Assembly: GCA_963742875.1 (NCBI GenBank)
Contig: CAVUNO010000017.1
Coordinates: forward strand, 1,426,001 to 1,490,000
Direction of reading: 5' to 3'
Length of the DNA stretch: 64,000 bases
DNA from: Bog-532 sp963742875
Lineage (GTDB): Bacteria > Actinomycetota > Actinomycetes > Streptosporangiales > Streptosporangiaceae
Below the pieces are notes generated by a model. That model did not search any database. It was not told the origin of the DNA and saw only the letters and a program-made list of their open reading frames with translations. This document shows, piece by piece, positions 28,024 to 36,543 of this stretch; position 1 is the stretch's first letter; every line of letters begins with the position of its first letter. The position numbers were made by a program, and so were the translations under genes.

Positions 28024-28725
28024 ATGGCACTTCGATTCAGATCAGCCCAGAACCGTACAACTGTCAGCTCGGAAACACAGGATGACGGCCCTATCGTGCA
28101 TAACCGAAAGCCTTTGGGTCTTGCCCGTCTTGCACGAAATCCTGTGGTGACTCTCAGCGCTGCTGGCGTTATCGCTGCGGGTGATGGTGCCGCGCTAGCG
28201 GCGAAAGCGGCGTCCGGCTCGAGCCCACGCTCGAGCGTGCGTGTCGAACGAGTCGATCCGCAGCGTCAAGATAGGGCATTGGCTTCACCACCCGACGGAA
28301 CAAAAGTTGTTCTCGCCGATACCTACAATGCACCGGCCTGGCGAACGAACTGCGGCTACGCCACGTGCAGCATCTACTACAGCCGTGCGACCACACAGCA
28401 GATAGCAGAGTCTTTGATACCCGACCGGGAGCTAATAGACGGCGGTGCGTCCATAGGGTTTACTACGGCCTGCGAGGAGGCCTCTGGCGCAGTCGAGGGT
28501 GTGGACCTCCGTCTCGCTTACGCTGCCTGTGGGATCGCGGGACTGGCTTCTGCGATCAACTTCTTCGACACCTTGCAGCAGGCCTACAAAGGGTACGACT
28601 GCTTCGAGATCAAGTACCTGCCTGCTGGCTCATTCTTCCAGCAAGACCAGACCTCACAGTGGGGGTATCCCGACGGTATCCCGGTCGACGTTGAGGTGAT
28701 CGACCAAAGTTCTTTTTGCGGGTGA
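28024..28725 (+). CDS. Small exported Cys-containing hypothetical protein
   Basis: The 233-residue product has an N-terminal hydrophobic segment (NPVVTLSAAGVIAAGDGAAL) beginning near residue 40, consistent with a long signal peptide. The mature part is polar with several Cys (TNCGYATCSIYYSR, TTACEEASGAVEGV, YAACGIAGLASA, GYDCFEIKYLPAG, SSFCG) that could form disulfides. No family is recognised. Its position behind a c-di-AMP riboswitch suggests a role linked to cell-wall or osmotic homeostasis; this is inferred from the riboswitch only. Confidence 0.6.
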   Translation: MALRFRSAQNRTTVSSETQDDGPIVHNRKPLGLARLARNPVVTLSAAGVIAAGDGAALAAKAASGSSPRSSVRVERVDPQRQDRALASPPDGTKVVLADTYNAPAWRTNCGYATCSIYYSRATTQQIAESLIPDRELIDGGASIGFTTACEEASGAVEGVDLRLAYAACGIAGLASAINFFDTLQQAYKGYDCFEIKYLPAGSFFQQDQTSQWGYPDGIPVDVEVIDQSSFCG

Positions 28726-28928
28726 AGCCGGGCCAAATACGGGCACTGATCGTAGTCGGCGCATGCTCGCCCTGGTCCTCGTAACTGCCAGGTGGCTGGT
28801 TCGTACGTATTCGAGTTCGGGTGGTTCCACGCAATCTTCTGGACCACGCGTGTGTGGTACGAGAGGCGTGTGCCAACGGCGCGATCTGGCGTCCTGGCCT
28901 GTGACGAGGATTGGTGCAGGATCCTGAG

Positions 28929-29300
28929 TCAGTCCTTGGTGCTATTGCTGTGGGCGGGGCATAGCGGTTCGGGTTCGAGTTGCCATCCGCGGCTGGTGAG
29001 CCAGGCGCGGAGCGCCGTGGGCTGGTCCGGGTCGTGCTTGCGGAGCTGATCGACGAGGGCGCCGGTGAGGATGGGGCCGTCGCCGCAGTGCGCGCATTCA
29101 ACGGTGCCGCAGTCGATGTGGGGCTGGCAGCTCGCGCAGTGCCGGTGCTGGCTGATCGGCCCGGCTGGGCTGTCTTGGTGGAGCCAGACGATCGCGAGAT
29201 CCTCGCGTTGCCGGAGCGCTTCGGGCCTGCTGGCGGGCTGGTGTCCGCAGGCAGGGCAGGCCAGCGCGGCGAGGGTGCGGCCGGAACGCTGGCGCTGCGG
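28929..29300 (-). CDS. Zinc-ribbon-type accessory protein of Tn3 element 3, start unclear
   Basis: The minus frame encodes CPACGHQPASRPEALRQR, HCASCQPHIDCGTVECAHCG and a C-terminal block VDQLRKHDPDQPTALRAWL ending in a TGA inside the left inverted repeat. The three Cys/His clusters look like zinc ribbons. The frame is open to about 29415 but has no ATG or GTG. The only upstream ATG (29433) is in another frame, so a frameshift near 29290 is likely. It is divergent from tnpA, and no homologous function is known to me. Confidence 0.45.
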   Translation of the reverse strand, partial: PQRQRSGRTLAALACPACGHQPASRPEALRQREDLAIVWLHQDSPAGPISQHRHCASCQPHIDCGTVECAHCGDGPILTGALVDQLRKHDPDQPTALRAWLTSRGWQLEPEPLCPAHSNSTKD

Positions 29301-29561
29301 GCGGCCTGCGCCACTGCCGGGCCGGCCCCCACTGGCGTGATCGCTGGCGAGGTGGCGCCGGTGTCCCCAGGCCGGGTGACGGGCTGCGGCCGCGTGCTCT
29401 TGTCCGGTTGCCGCTGGGCGCCGTTGTTGTCAAGGTGCCGGTAGATCAAATGATCGTTATCTACCCACCCGGGTCACGGAGTGGTGGCAGCATTACCGCC
29501 GGGGAGCCTGGGCCGCGTGAGGTGAGGCGCCTGTAGCAGGCACCGGCCGGGAGACGCGCAC

Positions 29562-32551
29562 ATGCCAGTGACGGCGGATCGCCGGAGTTTGGCACCGTGT
29601 GCGCGATTCCCCGCCGAGCTGGACCAGGACTGGCTGGGGCGGGTGTGCCATCTGAGCGAGGCCGACCTGGCGGTGATCCGGCGCCGCACCGACCCGGTGA
29701 CCCAGCTGGGCTATGCGACCCAGCTGGTCACCGTCCGGGCGATCGGCACGTTCCAGTCAGACCCGGCCGCGGTACCCGAGCCAGTCGTGGCCGCTGTGGC
29801 CCGCCAGCTCGGCATCGATGACCCCGGCGCGCTGGCCGCCTATCGTGCCATGCCGGTCCGGTGGCGCTATGCCGCCGAGATCCGGGACCGCTGCGGGTAC
29901 CGGGATTTCGCCGCCCAGCCCGGCCGGTTCGCCTTCACCGCCTGGTTGTACCGGCAGGCCTGGGCCGATGAGGTGGCCCCATCGGTGTTGTTCCGCGCCG
30001 CCCACCGCCAGCTGCTGGCCCGGCAGATCCTGCTGCCCGGGCAGAGCGTGCTCACGCGGCTGATCGCCACGGTGCGCGAACGCGCCACCCACCGGGTCCA
30101 CAGCCGTCTGGCGCGAGCGGCCGACCCGGAGTTGCGGGCCCGGCTGGAGAAACTCCTGCTCGTGCCCGAAGGGCAGCGCCGCTCCGAACTGGACCTGTTG
30201 CGCCGCCCGCCGTTCACGCCTACGATCACCGGGCTGGTGCGCGCCCTGGACCGGCTTGACCGCATCCGGGCCCTCGGCGCCGGTGACCTGGACCTGTCCG
30301 GGATACCGGCCGCGCGGATCGTGGCGCTGGCCCGCCACGCCGACCAGGCCTGGGCCACCCAGCTGGCTGACCTGGGCCCTGAGCGGCGGATCGCCACCTT
30401 GACGGCCTACACCCACGTGCTCACCGGCAGCGCCCGCGACGACGTGATCGACATCTTCGATGTGGTTTTCGGGGACCTGCAGCGCGCCGCGACGCATCGC
30501 GGGGAGAAACGCCGCGCCGGCGAGCTCCGGGACTACGACCAGGCCGTCGCCGCGGTGCATGCCCGCATGCGCTCGCTGCCGGACGTGCTCGACGATGACC
30601 CCGCCCTGGCGGCGGTGCTGGAGGAGTTCCGCGCCGGGCGCACCGGGATCGAGGAGAACATGGGCACGGTGAAGGCGCTGATGCGCCCGCCGGGGGATCC
30701 GTTCCACGAACGGCTCGTGGCCAGCTATCCCCAGATCCGCCGGTTCCTGCCCGGACTGATCGAGGCGCTGGAGCTGGAGGCCGCCGGGCCCGGCCGGGCG
30801 GTGCTGGATGCCTGCCAGGCCCTCGGGGACTGGCTGACCGAGCAACCCCGCACCACCCGGCGGCCCGCCGCGGAGCTGCCGCTGGAGGTGGTCACGCCGT
30901 CCTGGCAGCGGCACGTGCGCGATGCCACCGGTACCGTCGACCGGGCCGGTTACGCCTGCTGTGTGCTCGACCAGCTCCGTACCCGCCTGCGGCGCCGCGA
31001 TGTCTACGCGCCAGGCAGCACCCGGTGGGGCGATCCCCGCGCCGAACTCCTCACACCAGAAACCTGGACCGAGCAGCGCGACACGCTCTGCGAAGACCTG
31101 GCCCTCGACCCCCACCCGAAAACGGTCATCGGCCAGCTCACCGCCACCCTGGATGCGGCATGGCGGCGCACGGCGGCCGGCTACGCCGCCAACCCCGACC
31201 TGCGTATCGAGCGCCGGGGCGGCCGCGACGAGCTCGTGCTCACGCCGCTGGATGCCGACCCCGAACCCGCCTCGCTCACCGAACTCCGCAGCGAGGTGGA
31301 AAAACTGCTGCCGGAGGTAGAGATCGCCGACCTGCCCCTCGAAGTCCACGGATGGACCGGATTCCTCGACGAATACACCCACATGGCCGGCACCGAGACC
31401 CGCGATCCCGGCCTGCCCGAGACGCTCTCGGCCCTGCTGGTCTCCGAATCCTGCAACGTCGGCCTGACCCCGGTCGCCGACGAGACCCGCCGGCCGCTCA
31501 CACGGGAACGGCTGAACTGGGTCGCGCATAACTACCTGCGGTCGGCCACCCACGCCGCCGCGAACACCCGGCTGGTCGACTACCACACGCCCCTGCCGCT
31601 GGCGCAGGCCTGGGGCGGCGGGGAGATGACCTCTGCGGACGGGATGCGGTTCGTCATCCCCGTCTCCACCATCCACGCCGCCTACAACCCGCGCTACTTC
31701 GGCCGGCAGCGCGGCTCCACGCTGTACTCGTGGATGGCTGACAGCTACACCGTGTTCGCGCAGAAGCTGATCCCGGGAACGCAGCGCGACAGTCTGCATG
31801 TGCTCGACGGGCTGCTGGCCAACCAGACCGGCATCCGGCCCGAGATGGTCTCCACCGGCACCGCCGGCGCCTCCGAGATCGTGTTCGCCCTCGCCTGGCG
31901 CTGGGCTGCCGGTGGGCACCCCGGCTGGCCGACCTGCCCGACCAGCGGCTCTGGCGCATCGACCCCACGCCCGCTACGGCCCGCTGAACGGGCTGGCCCG
32001 CCACCGCATCAACACCCGCCTCATCACCGGGAACTGGGATGAAATCTGCCGGCTCGCCGCCTCACTGCGGGCCGGTACCGGTCATCCCCTCGGCGATCCA
32101 GCGCACGCTGCAACGCGGCCCCAGCCCTTCCAGTCTCGCCCGCGCCCTGGCCGAACTCGGCAGAGTGATCAAAACCCTGCATGTACTCGAATACGCCCAC
32201 GACCCCGCCTACCGGCGGACGATCCACCACCTGCTCAGCCGCGGCGAACGCCGCAACTCCCTCGCCCGCGACGTCTTCCACGGCCAGCGGGGCCAGCTCC
32301 GCAAGCACTACCAGGCCGGGCAGGAAAACCAGCTCGGCAGCCCCGGCATCATGATCAACATAATCGTGCTATGGCAGACCCGCTACATGCAGGCCTCCCT
32401 CGACCATCTCGCGGCGAACCGATACCAGCTCGATCCCGCCGACGTCGCCCGGCTCACCCCGCTCGGGCACCCCACCATCAACCTGAACGGCCGCTACCGC
32501 ACCACCAGTCGGCCGCCCCTCGCTGGGCTCCGGCCGCTACGCGTCGAGTGA
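29562..32551 (+). pseudogene. tnpA: Tn3-family transposase, multiple C-terminal frameshifts and catalytic Asp change
   Basis: From ATG 29562 a long frame (826 codons) is collinear with Tn3 transposases, including SADGMRFVIPVSTIH with the first catalytic Asp. The second Asp motif, usually SDTA..SD, reads STGTAGASEIVFAL, so the Asp is replaced by Gly. After about 31900 the homologous protein hops frames: LADLPDQRLWRIDP, then ARYGPLNGLARHRINTRL, then VIPSAIQRTLQRGPSPSSLA to a TGA at 32549-32551. At least three frameshifts in 200 bp and the lost Asp make it dead. Element ends remain intact, so it could still be moved in trans. Confidence 0.85.
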
Positions 32552-32585
32552 CTCAGGATCCTGTACCAATCCTCGTCACAGGCCA

Positions 32586-32988
32586 TGACCTGGTTGTGAC
32601 GCCCCCGCCTGGCGTCCCCCTCGATGAGGCCCTGACGGCAGCGCTGGACACTGTCGTGGCCAGCGCCCGGGCCCGCGGGCTCACCTGGTCGCGCCAGGCG
32701 GAGGACGGCGGGCGGGAGGCAATCCCCGCGCATCGCTCCGGGAGATGGACGGTTACCTGCTGGTCCGACGGCACTTTCACAAAGGTCATCGACGGTCTCA
32801 CCCGAGTCCCATCCCGTCCCGCTCAGCCAGGGCCGGGAACGTTCAGCGCTCCCTGGCAGGTTCCTCGGGCGCAATGTCGGCTGCTTTGCCGCCCGATGCT
32901 CTCGCGCGCTGCGTGGTTAGCTGATCCGTTCAGTGAGTTCGCCGTCAGGGGTGTTCTCCCATATCACGATGAACTGGCGGTGGGATAG
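32586..32988 (+). pseudogene. Downstream part of a hypothetical gene abutting Tn3 element 3
   Basis: Directly after the right inverted repeat an open frame reads PPPGVPLDEALTAALDTVVA, then GLTWSRQAEDGG and GRWTVTCWSDGTFTKVIDGL, which looks like genuine protein. On the other side of the element a short frame from 28792 (SYVFEFGWFHAIFWTTRVWY) ends at the left repeat. The two could be halves of one gene split by the transposon. Product unknown. Confidence 0.35.
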
Positions 32989-32990
32989 CC

Positions 32991-33025
32991 GGGGCCACCG
33001 TGATGATCATCATCGCGGTGGCCCC
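32991..33025 (-). terminator. Hairpin terminator downstream of the GH26 gene
   Basis: GGGGCCACCG pairs with CGGTGGCCCC around a 15-nt loop, itself partly self-complementary (TGATGATCATCA). It lies 35 bp past the stop codon of the minus-strand glycosidase gene. There is no U-tract, as is common in actinomycetes. Confidence 0.6.
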
Positions 33026-33059
33026 GTGCTGGGCGCCGGGCGGCCAGCCCGGCCCCGGT

Positions 33060-34103
33060 TCAGAATCCTGCCTTGTAGGCCGCTGAGGCCTTGGGCACCT
33101 GTGTGCCCGTCCCGTAGACCCCGCCGGTGGTAGAACTTTGGAAAATGGACTCCCAGGCGAGGTTGGCGGCGTTGGCCCGGAAGAATCCGGCCATGTCGTT
33201 CACGTACGCCGGGTTGTCCCCGCCCGCGTTGCTCCCGGTCGCTACGGTGCCGGGCATGACGTTGCCCCACTCGGGCACCGCGAACTTTTTACCATGCGTC
33301 TTCGCGAAGCTGAGCCAGTAGTTCAGGCCCTGCGTGCCGGTGAGCTGCTTCTGCCAGTTCGCGTCGCTGGTCGCGGGAGGCCACATGTCGTAGCTGTCGA
33401 CCCCGATCGTGTCCACGTAGGCATTTCCGGGGTAGGCCTGGGTGGGATCGGCCAGCCCGGCTGACACGCCGCGGTTGACGTTCCAGTCCCATTGCAGGCC
33501 GGGCGCGGTGGTTCGCGCCGAGGTGACGATCTGCTGCCAGCATGCCGCCCAGACCGTCGGGTTGGTGGCCTGCCAGACGTACCAGTTCCCATTGAACTCC
33601 CAGCCCAGCCTGATGATCGACTTGCCGAGGCCGTAGGCCGAGATGTTAGTACCGAACTGGCGCCAGTAGGAATTGTAGGAGCCGGCCGCGCACGCCTGGA
33701 GGGACACTCCCGGGACCTTCTCGGGCAGCATCGCCACCCCGAAGGCCACTGTTTCCGGTGCTCCCTTCCAGAGCTGGTAGAGCCAGGCCGGATTTGTGAT
33801 GTCATTCCACGACGAGCGATTCGACCAGACGGTGGCGACGTTCACCGGGGCTCCGCGCCAGGCACCAAAGGCAGCGACGGACGCCGGGGTGGCGTTCGGC
33901 AGGTAGACCCCGCTGGCCCAGGGCAGTTGGGTGGTCCCCGATGCCCCCCACGCGAAGACCCCCGTGAGCACCAGGCCCACCGTGGCGAGGCCGGCGGTGG
34001 CAAAGGCAGCGGCACGGATGGCGCGAGCCCGGCCGGACTGCATCCGGGATGGTGGCGCGCGCAGGGCGGTGATGGTGCTCCTGGGCTTCCTCCTGATGAT
34101 CAT
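33060..34103 (-). CDS. Secreted GH26-like beta-mannanase/glycosidase
   Basis: The 347-residue protein has a basic N-terminus and one hydrophobic export segment (TAGLATVGLVLTGVFAWGAS). The GH26-type barrel carries IIRLGWEFNGNWYVW with the acid/base Glu near residue 169 and KKFAVPEWGNVMPG with the nucleophile Glu near residue 275, as expected for clan GH-A. The catalytic domain starts at about residue 60. AAGGAAGGG precedes the ATG. It probably hydrolyses beta-1,4-mannan or a related glucan outside the cell. No other carbohydrate genes are adjacent. Confidence 0.8.
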   Translation of the reverse strand: MIIRRKPRSTITALRAPPSRMQSGRARAIRAAAFATAGLATVGLVLTGVFAWGASGTTQLPWASGVYLPNATPASVAAFGAWRGAPVNVATVWSNRSSWNDITNPAWLYQLWKGAPETVAFGVAMLPEKVPGVSLQACAAGSYNSYWRQFGTNISAYGLGKSIIRLGWEFNGNWYVWQATNPTVWAACWQQIVTSARTTAPGLQWDWNVNRGVSAGLADPTQAYPGNAYVDTIGVDSYDMWPPATSDANWQKQLTGTQGLNYWLSFAKTHGKKFAVPEWGNVMPGTVATGSNAGGDNPAYVNDMAGFFRANAANLAWESIFQSSTTGGVYGTGTQVPKASAAYKAGF

Positions 34104-34427
34104 GGCCCTTCCTTCTTTCGTTTCCCCTCTGTAATCTGTTCACCACTCTCCGTGAGTTCTTGTTGTGGTCGCAGAGCCGAATTTCTCAATTGAGCCGGGC
34201 ATTTTTCCCCATTATTTTGGCCCGGGTAATTCGGCCCGGTCCTAACCTCAATCGTTCAGGGTTCTTGAGGCCTGGTTACTGATTGTGCTGGTGCCCGGTT
34301 TCGGGTGTGGTGTCTGTCTGGCTGTCGGGGCTGGCCGTCCGGTGGTGCCCGGGGTGCCCGGGTGCGCACCGGCTCCGACCGCGCCGGGGTGGTCCTCCTT
34401 TCGTGCAGCTGGAGCGGTTTGTGCTGG

Positions 34428-35865
34428 TCAGGCGGGTGCGGGCAGGGCGCAGAGCCGCTGCCAGCAGGTGAGGAACGCCTCCTTCCAGGGCCAGTCGGGG
34501 CTGATTTTGAGGATGCGCTGCCGGGCGTGATGTGCGGCGCGGGCGGGGATGTGCCAGATCCGGTAGCGGAGCGTATCCGGGTCGGCTTCCCGCAGGTCCT
34601 CGTCATCGTGGCAGCCGAGGAGACGCGTCCGGGCCGCGAGGTCGGCGGCGATGTTCGCCGGCGATGACCCAGCCGCAGTTGACCTGCCACGACTTGGATG
34701 GCAGCCCTCGCAGCCCCATGGCCTTGGCGCTGCGGACGCCGCCGGTCTCGACGACGGCGTGCTCGCGGTGCACGACGTCGATGTACTGAAGGTGGTGGCT
34801 GCCCGGGACGCCGCCGATGCCGGAGTCAGGGACGTTCGTGCAGATGATGGAGTACCGCCAGCCGGTCTTCTTCTCGTAAGCGGTGAGGTTGCCCATCTGG
34901 CGGCGGGACGGCTTGACCCGGCGGACGATCCAGCGCAGCCCGTCCGGCCAGTTCCCGGCGCGGCTCATCAGGTGCGTGATCTCCGCGACGTGCTTGTCCT
35001 CCTCGATCGTGCCGTCCTGGGCGACGCCGGGCTTCCACGCGCCCGCCGGCACCATCTTGATGGCATCCTCATCGGCTGCTGTGATCATCCACCCGCAGGT
35101 GAAGAGCGTTTCCCGGCGCGGGGAGGACAGCGACAGCAGGTGCTTGATGAGCTCGTGGCTGGCGCCGGCCCCGTCGGCGCGGACCAGGATCTTGCTCCGG
35201 AACCGGGCGGGGACCTGCCGCAGGGCCGCGGCCAGCACGTCCCGGTGATCGGTGAAGGTGTTCGAGCCGGCGTTGCCGGGGCGCAGCAGCATGGCCAGGC
35301 ATTCGCGCGTATTCGCAGCCCACGCCGCCAATGGATGGAAGCCATAGCCTTTCTTCCAGGTGGGAGCCGCCCCCTGCTTGTCTGAGTGCGCGGTCACCAA
35401 GGTGGCGTCCATGTCGATTACCACCCAGCCCGCCAGGGTCTTGCCCGCGATGACCAGCCAGGGGAACCCCGCGGGCGTGCCCTCGATCAGCGTCCACGCG
35501 TGCGCCCGGGCCTTCGCGCGGGCACGGGCGATCCGGTCCAGCACGGCAGGGGTGCCGGCCAGGTCCAGCGCCCGGCGGACCGTCGGCCCGCTCGGCGCCG
35601 CCCCCAGCACCGGGGCCAGGTGCGCCAGCACCGCGATGTCGCTCATGCTGGTGGCCCCCAGCGCGATCGCCGCCGCCAGCGAGACCAGCACGACACCCCG
35701 GTCCAGCAGCGGCGACGCGCCTTTCCTGCGGAGCGCGGCACTCAGGCCCGCGGTAAGTCCCGCCTGGTCCGCGGCCTTCCGCAGCAGCACCGCGCCGACG
35801 TGGCCAACCAGGCCTGTCCCGTCCGCGGTGACCTTCAGGGCATGGTCCCAACCGTTATGCTGCAT
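34428..35865 (-). pseudogene. IS1380-family transposase, one-base frameshift near 3' end (copy 1)
   Basis: From ATG 35865 (MQHNGWDHALKVTADGTGLV) the frame follows IS1380 transposases through VVIDMDATLVTAHSDKQGAA (first Asp), ILVRADGAGASHELIKHLL (second Asp), TGWRYSIICTNV and KAMGLRGLPSKSWQVNCGWV. At about 34655 an extra G in CGCCGGCGAAC shifts the frame. The expected tail (NIAADLAARTRLLGCHDDED to WQRLCALPAPA) continues in the next frame to a TGA at 34428. All catalytic residues lie before the shift, so a shortened protein might be made. Confidence 0.85.
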
Positions 35866-35902
35866 GGCGAAGAGCGCTCCGGCCTGGAATTTGCTGAGTG
35901 TG

Positions 35903-35940
35903 GTAACCGGTAATCTTCCAGATCCAGGGCGCTCTTCGCC
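35903..35940 (-). repeat. IS1380 terminal inverted-repeat region
   Basis: GGCGAAGAGCGCCCTGG at this end recurs as GCGAAGAGCGCCCCGG at about 62133-62149 upstream of the second IS1380 copy. A second GCGAAGAGCGCTC sits at the transposase start in both copies, giving a conserved pair of inverted sequences around the promoter. The opposite end of copy 1 was not identified. Confidence 0.45.
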
Positions 35941-35949
35941 CTCAAAGCC

Positions 35950-35984
35950 ACAAGGGGACGGCCGCTCCGCGGCCGTCCCCTTGT
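35950..35984. terminator. Perfect 16-bp stem, 3-nt loop hairpin
   Basis: ACAAGGGGACGGCCGC, loop TCC, GCGGCCGTCCCCTTGT. This is the strongest hairpin seen in the window and is symmetrical, so it can act in both directions. It sits just outside the IS1380 end with no gene reading into it from the right, so it probably belonged to a gene now lost. Confidence 0.65.
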
Positions 35985-35999
35985 CATTCCCGGGTCTGG

Positions 36000-36410
36000 T
36001 AGGCCCCCCGCACCCATAAGGTGCACTCGCTCGATGGTCCGATAGAGCACGAAATCCCAGCTCGTGGCTCTGGAATGCCAGCTGACCGCTCAGCTCGCCT
36101 TCATCGCTGAATAGCGGAGGCTAACGGCTCTGGAGGAGGCGGTCGGGGCCAGGGATCGCGCCCGGCGCGAGGGCGGGTGAACGCCGCTAGGGCCGCTCGC
36201 AGCAGGCCTGACCAGGCCCCGAGGAGCCTGGCGTGGTAGAACCGGTGTGAGAACGGGAGCGGCCTGGCGGCAGGCCGGTGCCGTGCTTGCCCAAGCGCGT
36301 CCCGGTAGCAGAACGAAAACCCATGGCCGGCTCCGGCCACGGCCAGGGAGATGGTCTATGAGCTGACCACCTGGCGATCGGTTTCTATTTAAGCGCCAAT
36401 GGCATTAATT
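36000..36410. other. Gene-poor stretch left of Tn3 element 4
   Basis: I see no convincing gene. There are only short frames with shadow-like composition. The last 50 bases before the transposon end are AT-rich (TTTCTATTTAAGCG and GGCATTAATT), the base composition of decayed host DNA or a promoter. Confidence 0.4.
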
Positions 36411-36449
36411 GGGGTGTTGGTAAGAATGCTGTCACCAGAGGCCATTTGA

Positions 36450-36495
36450 GGCTGAGGTTGCATTTGGGCTGAGGTTGCATTTGGGCTGAGGTTGC
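36450..36495. repeat. 17-bp tandem repeats next to left end of Tn3 element 4
   Basis: GGCTGAGGTTGCATTTG occurs twice in tandem and a third time partially (12 bp), 39 bp inside the element and 49 bp before the tnpA start. Such iterons could bind transposase or a regulator. Confidence 0.5.
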
Positions 36496-36543
36496 CCGGT
36501 TTCGGTGGCTTGGTCGTGACGCTCGCCGCGAAGATGAGCGCTT

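Larger units (their letters stand above)
28895..32585. mobile_element. Tn3-family element 3 (3.69 kb), inactive
   Basis: Inverted repeats of 37 bp at 28895-28931 and 32549-32585 differ at one base; they start TGGCCTGTGACGAGGATTGG. The element holds a minus-strand zinc-ribbon-like gene and a tnpA with several frameshifts. The tnpA stop lies inside the right repeat region. No exact target duplication is seen, though flanking coding sequence on both sides might belong to one interrupted gene. Confidence 0.78.

Noticed and set aside
29757..31919. 720-codon minus-strand frame
   Set aside because: Mirror of the Tn3 element 3 transposase; no family resemblance.
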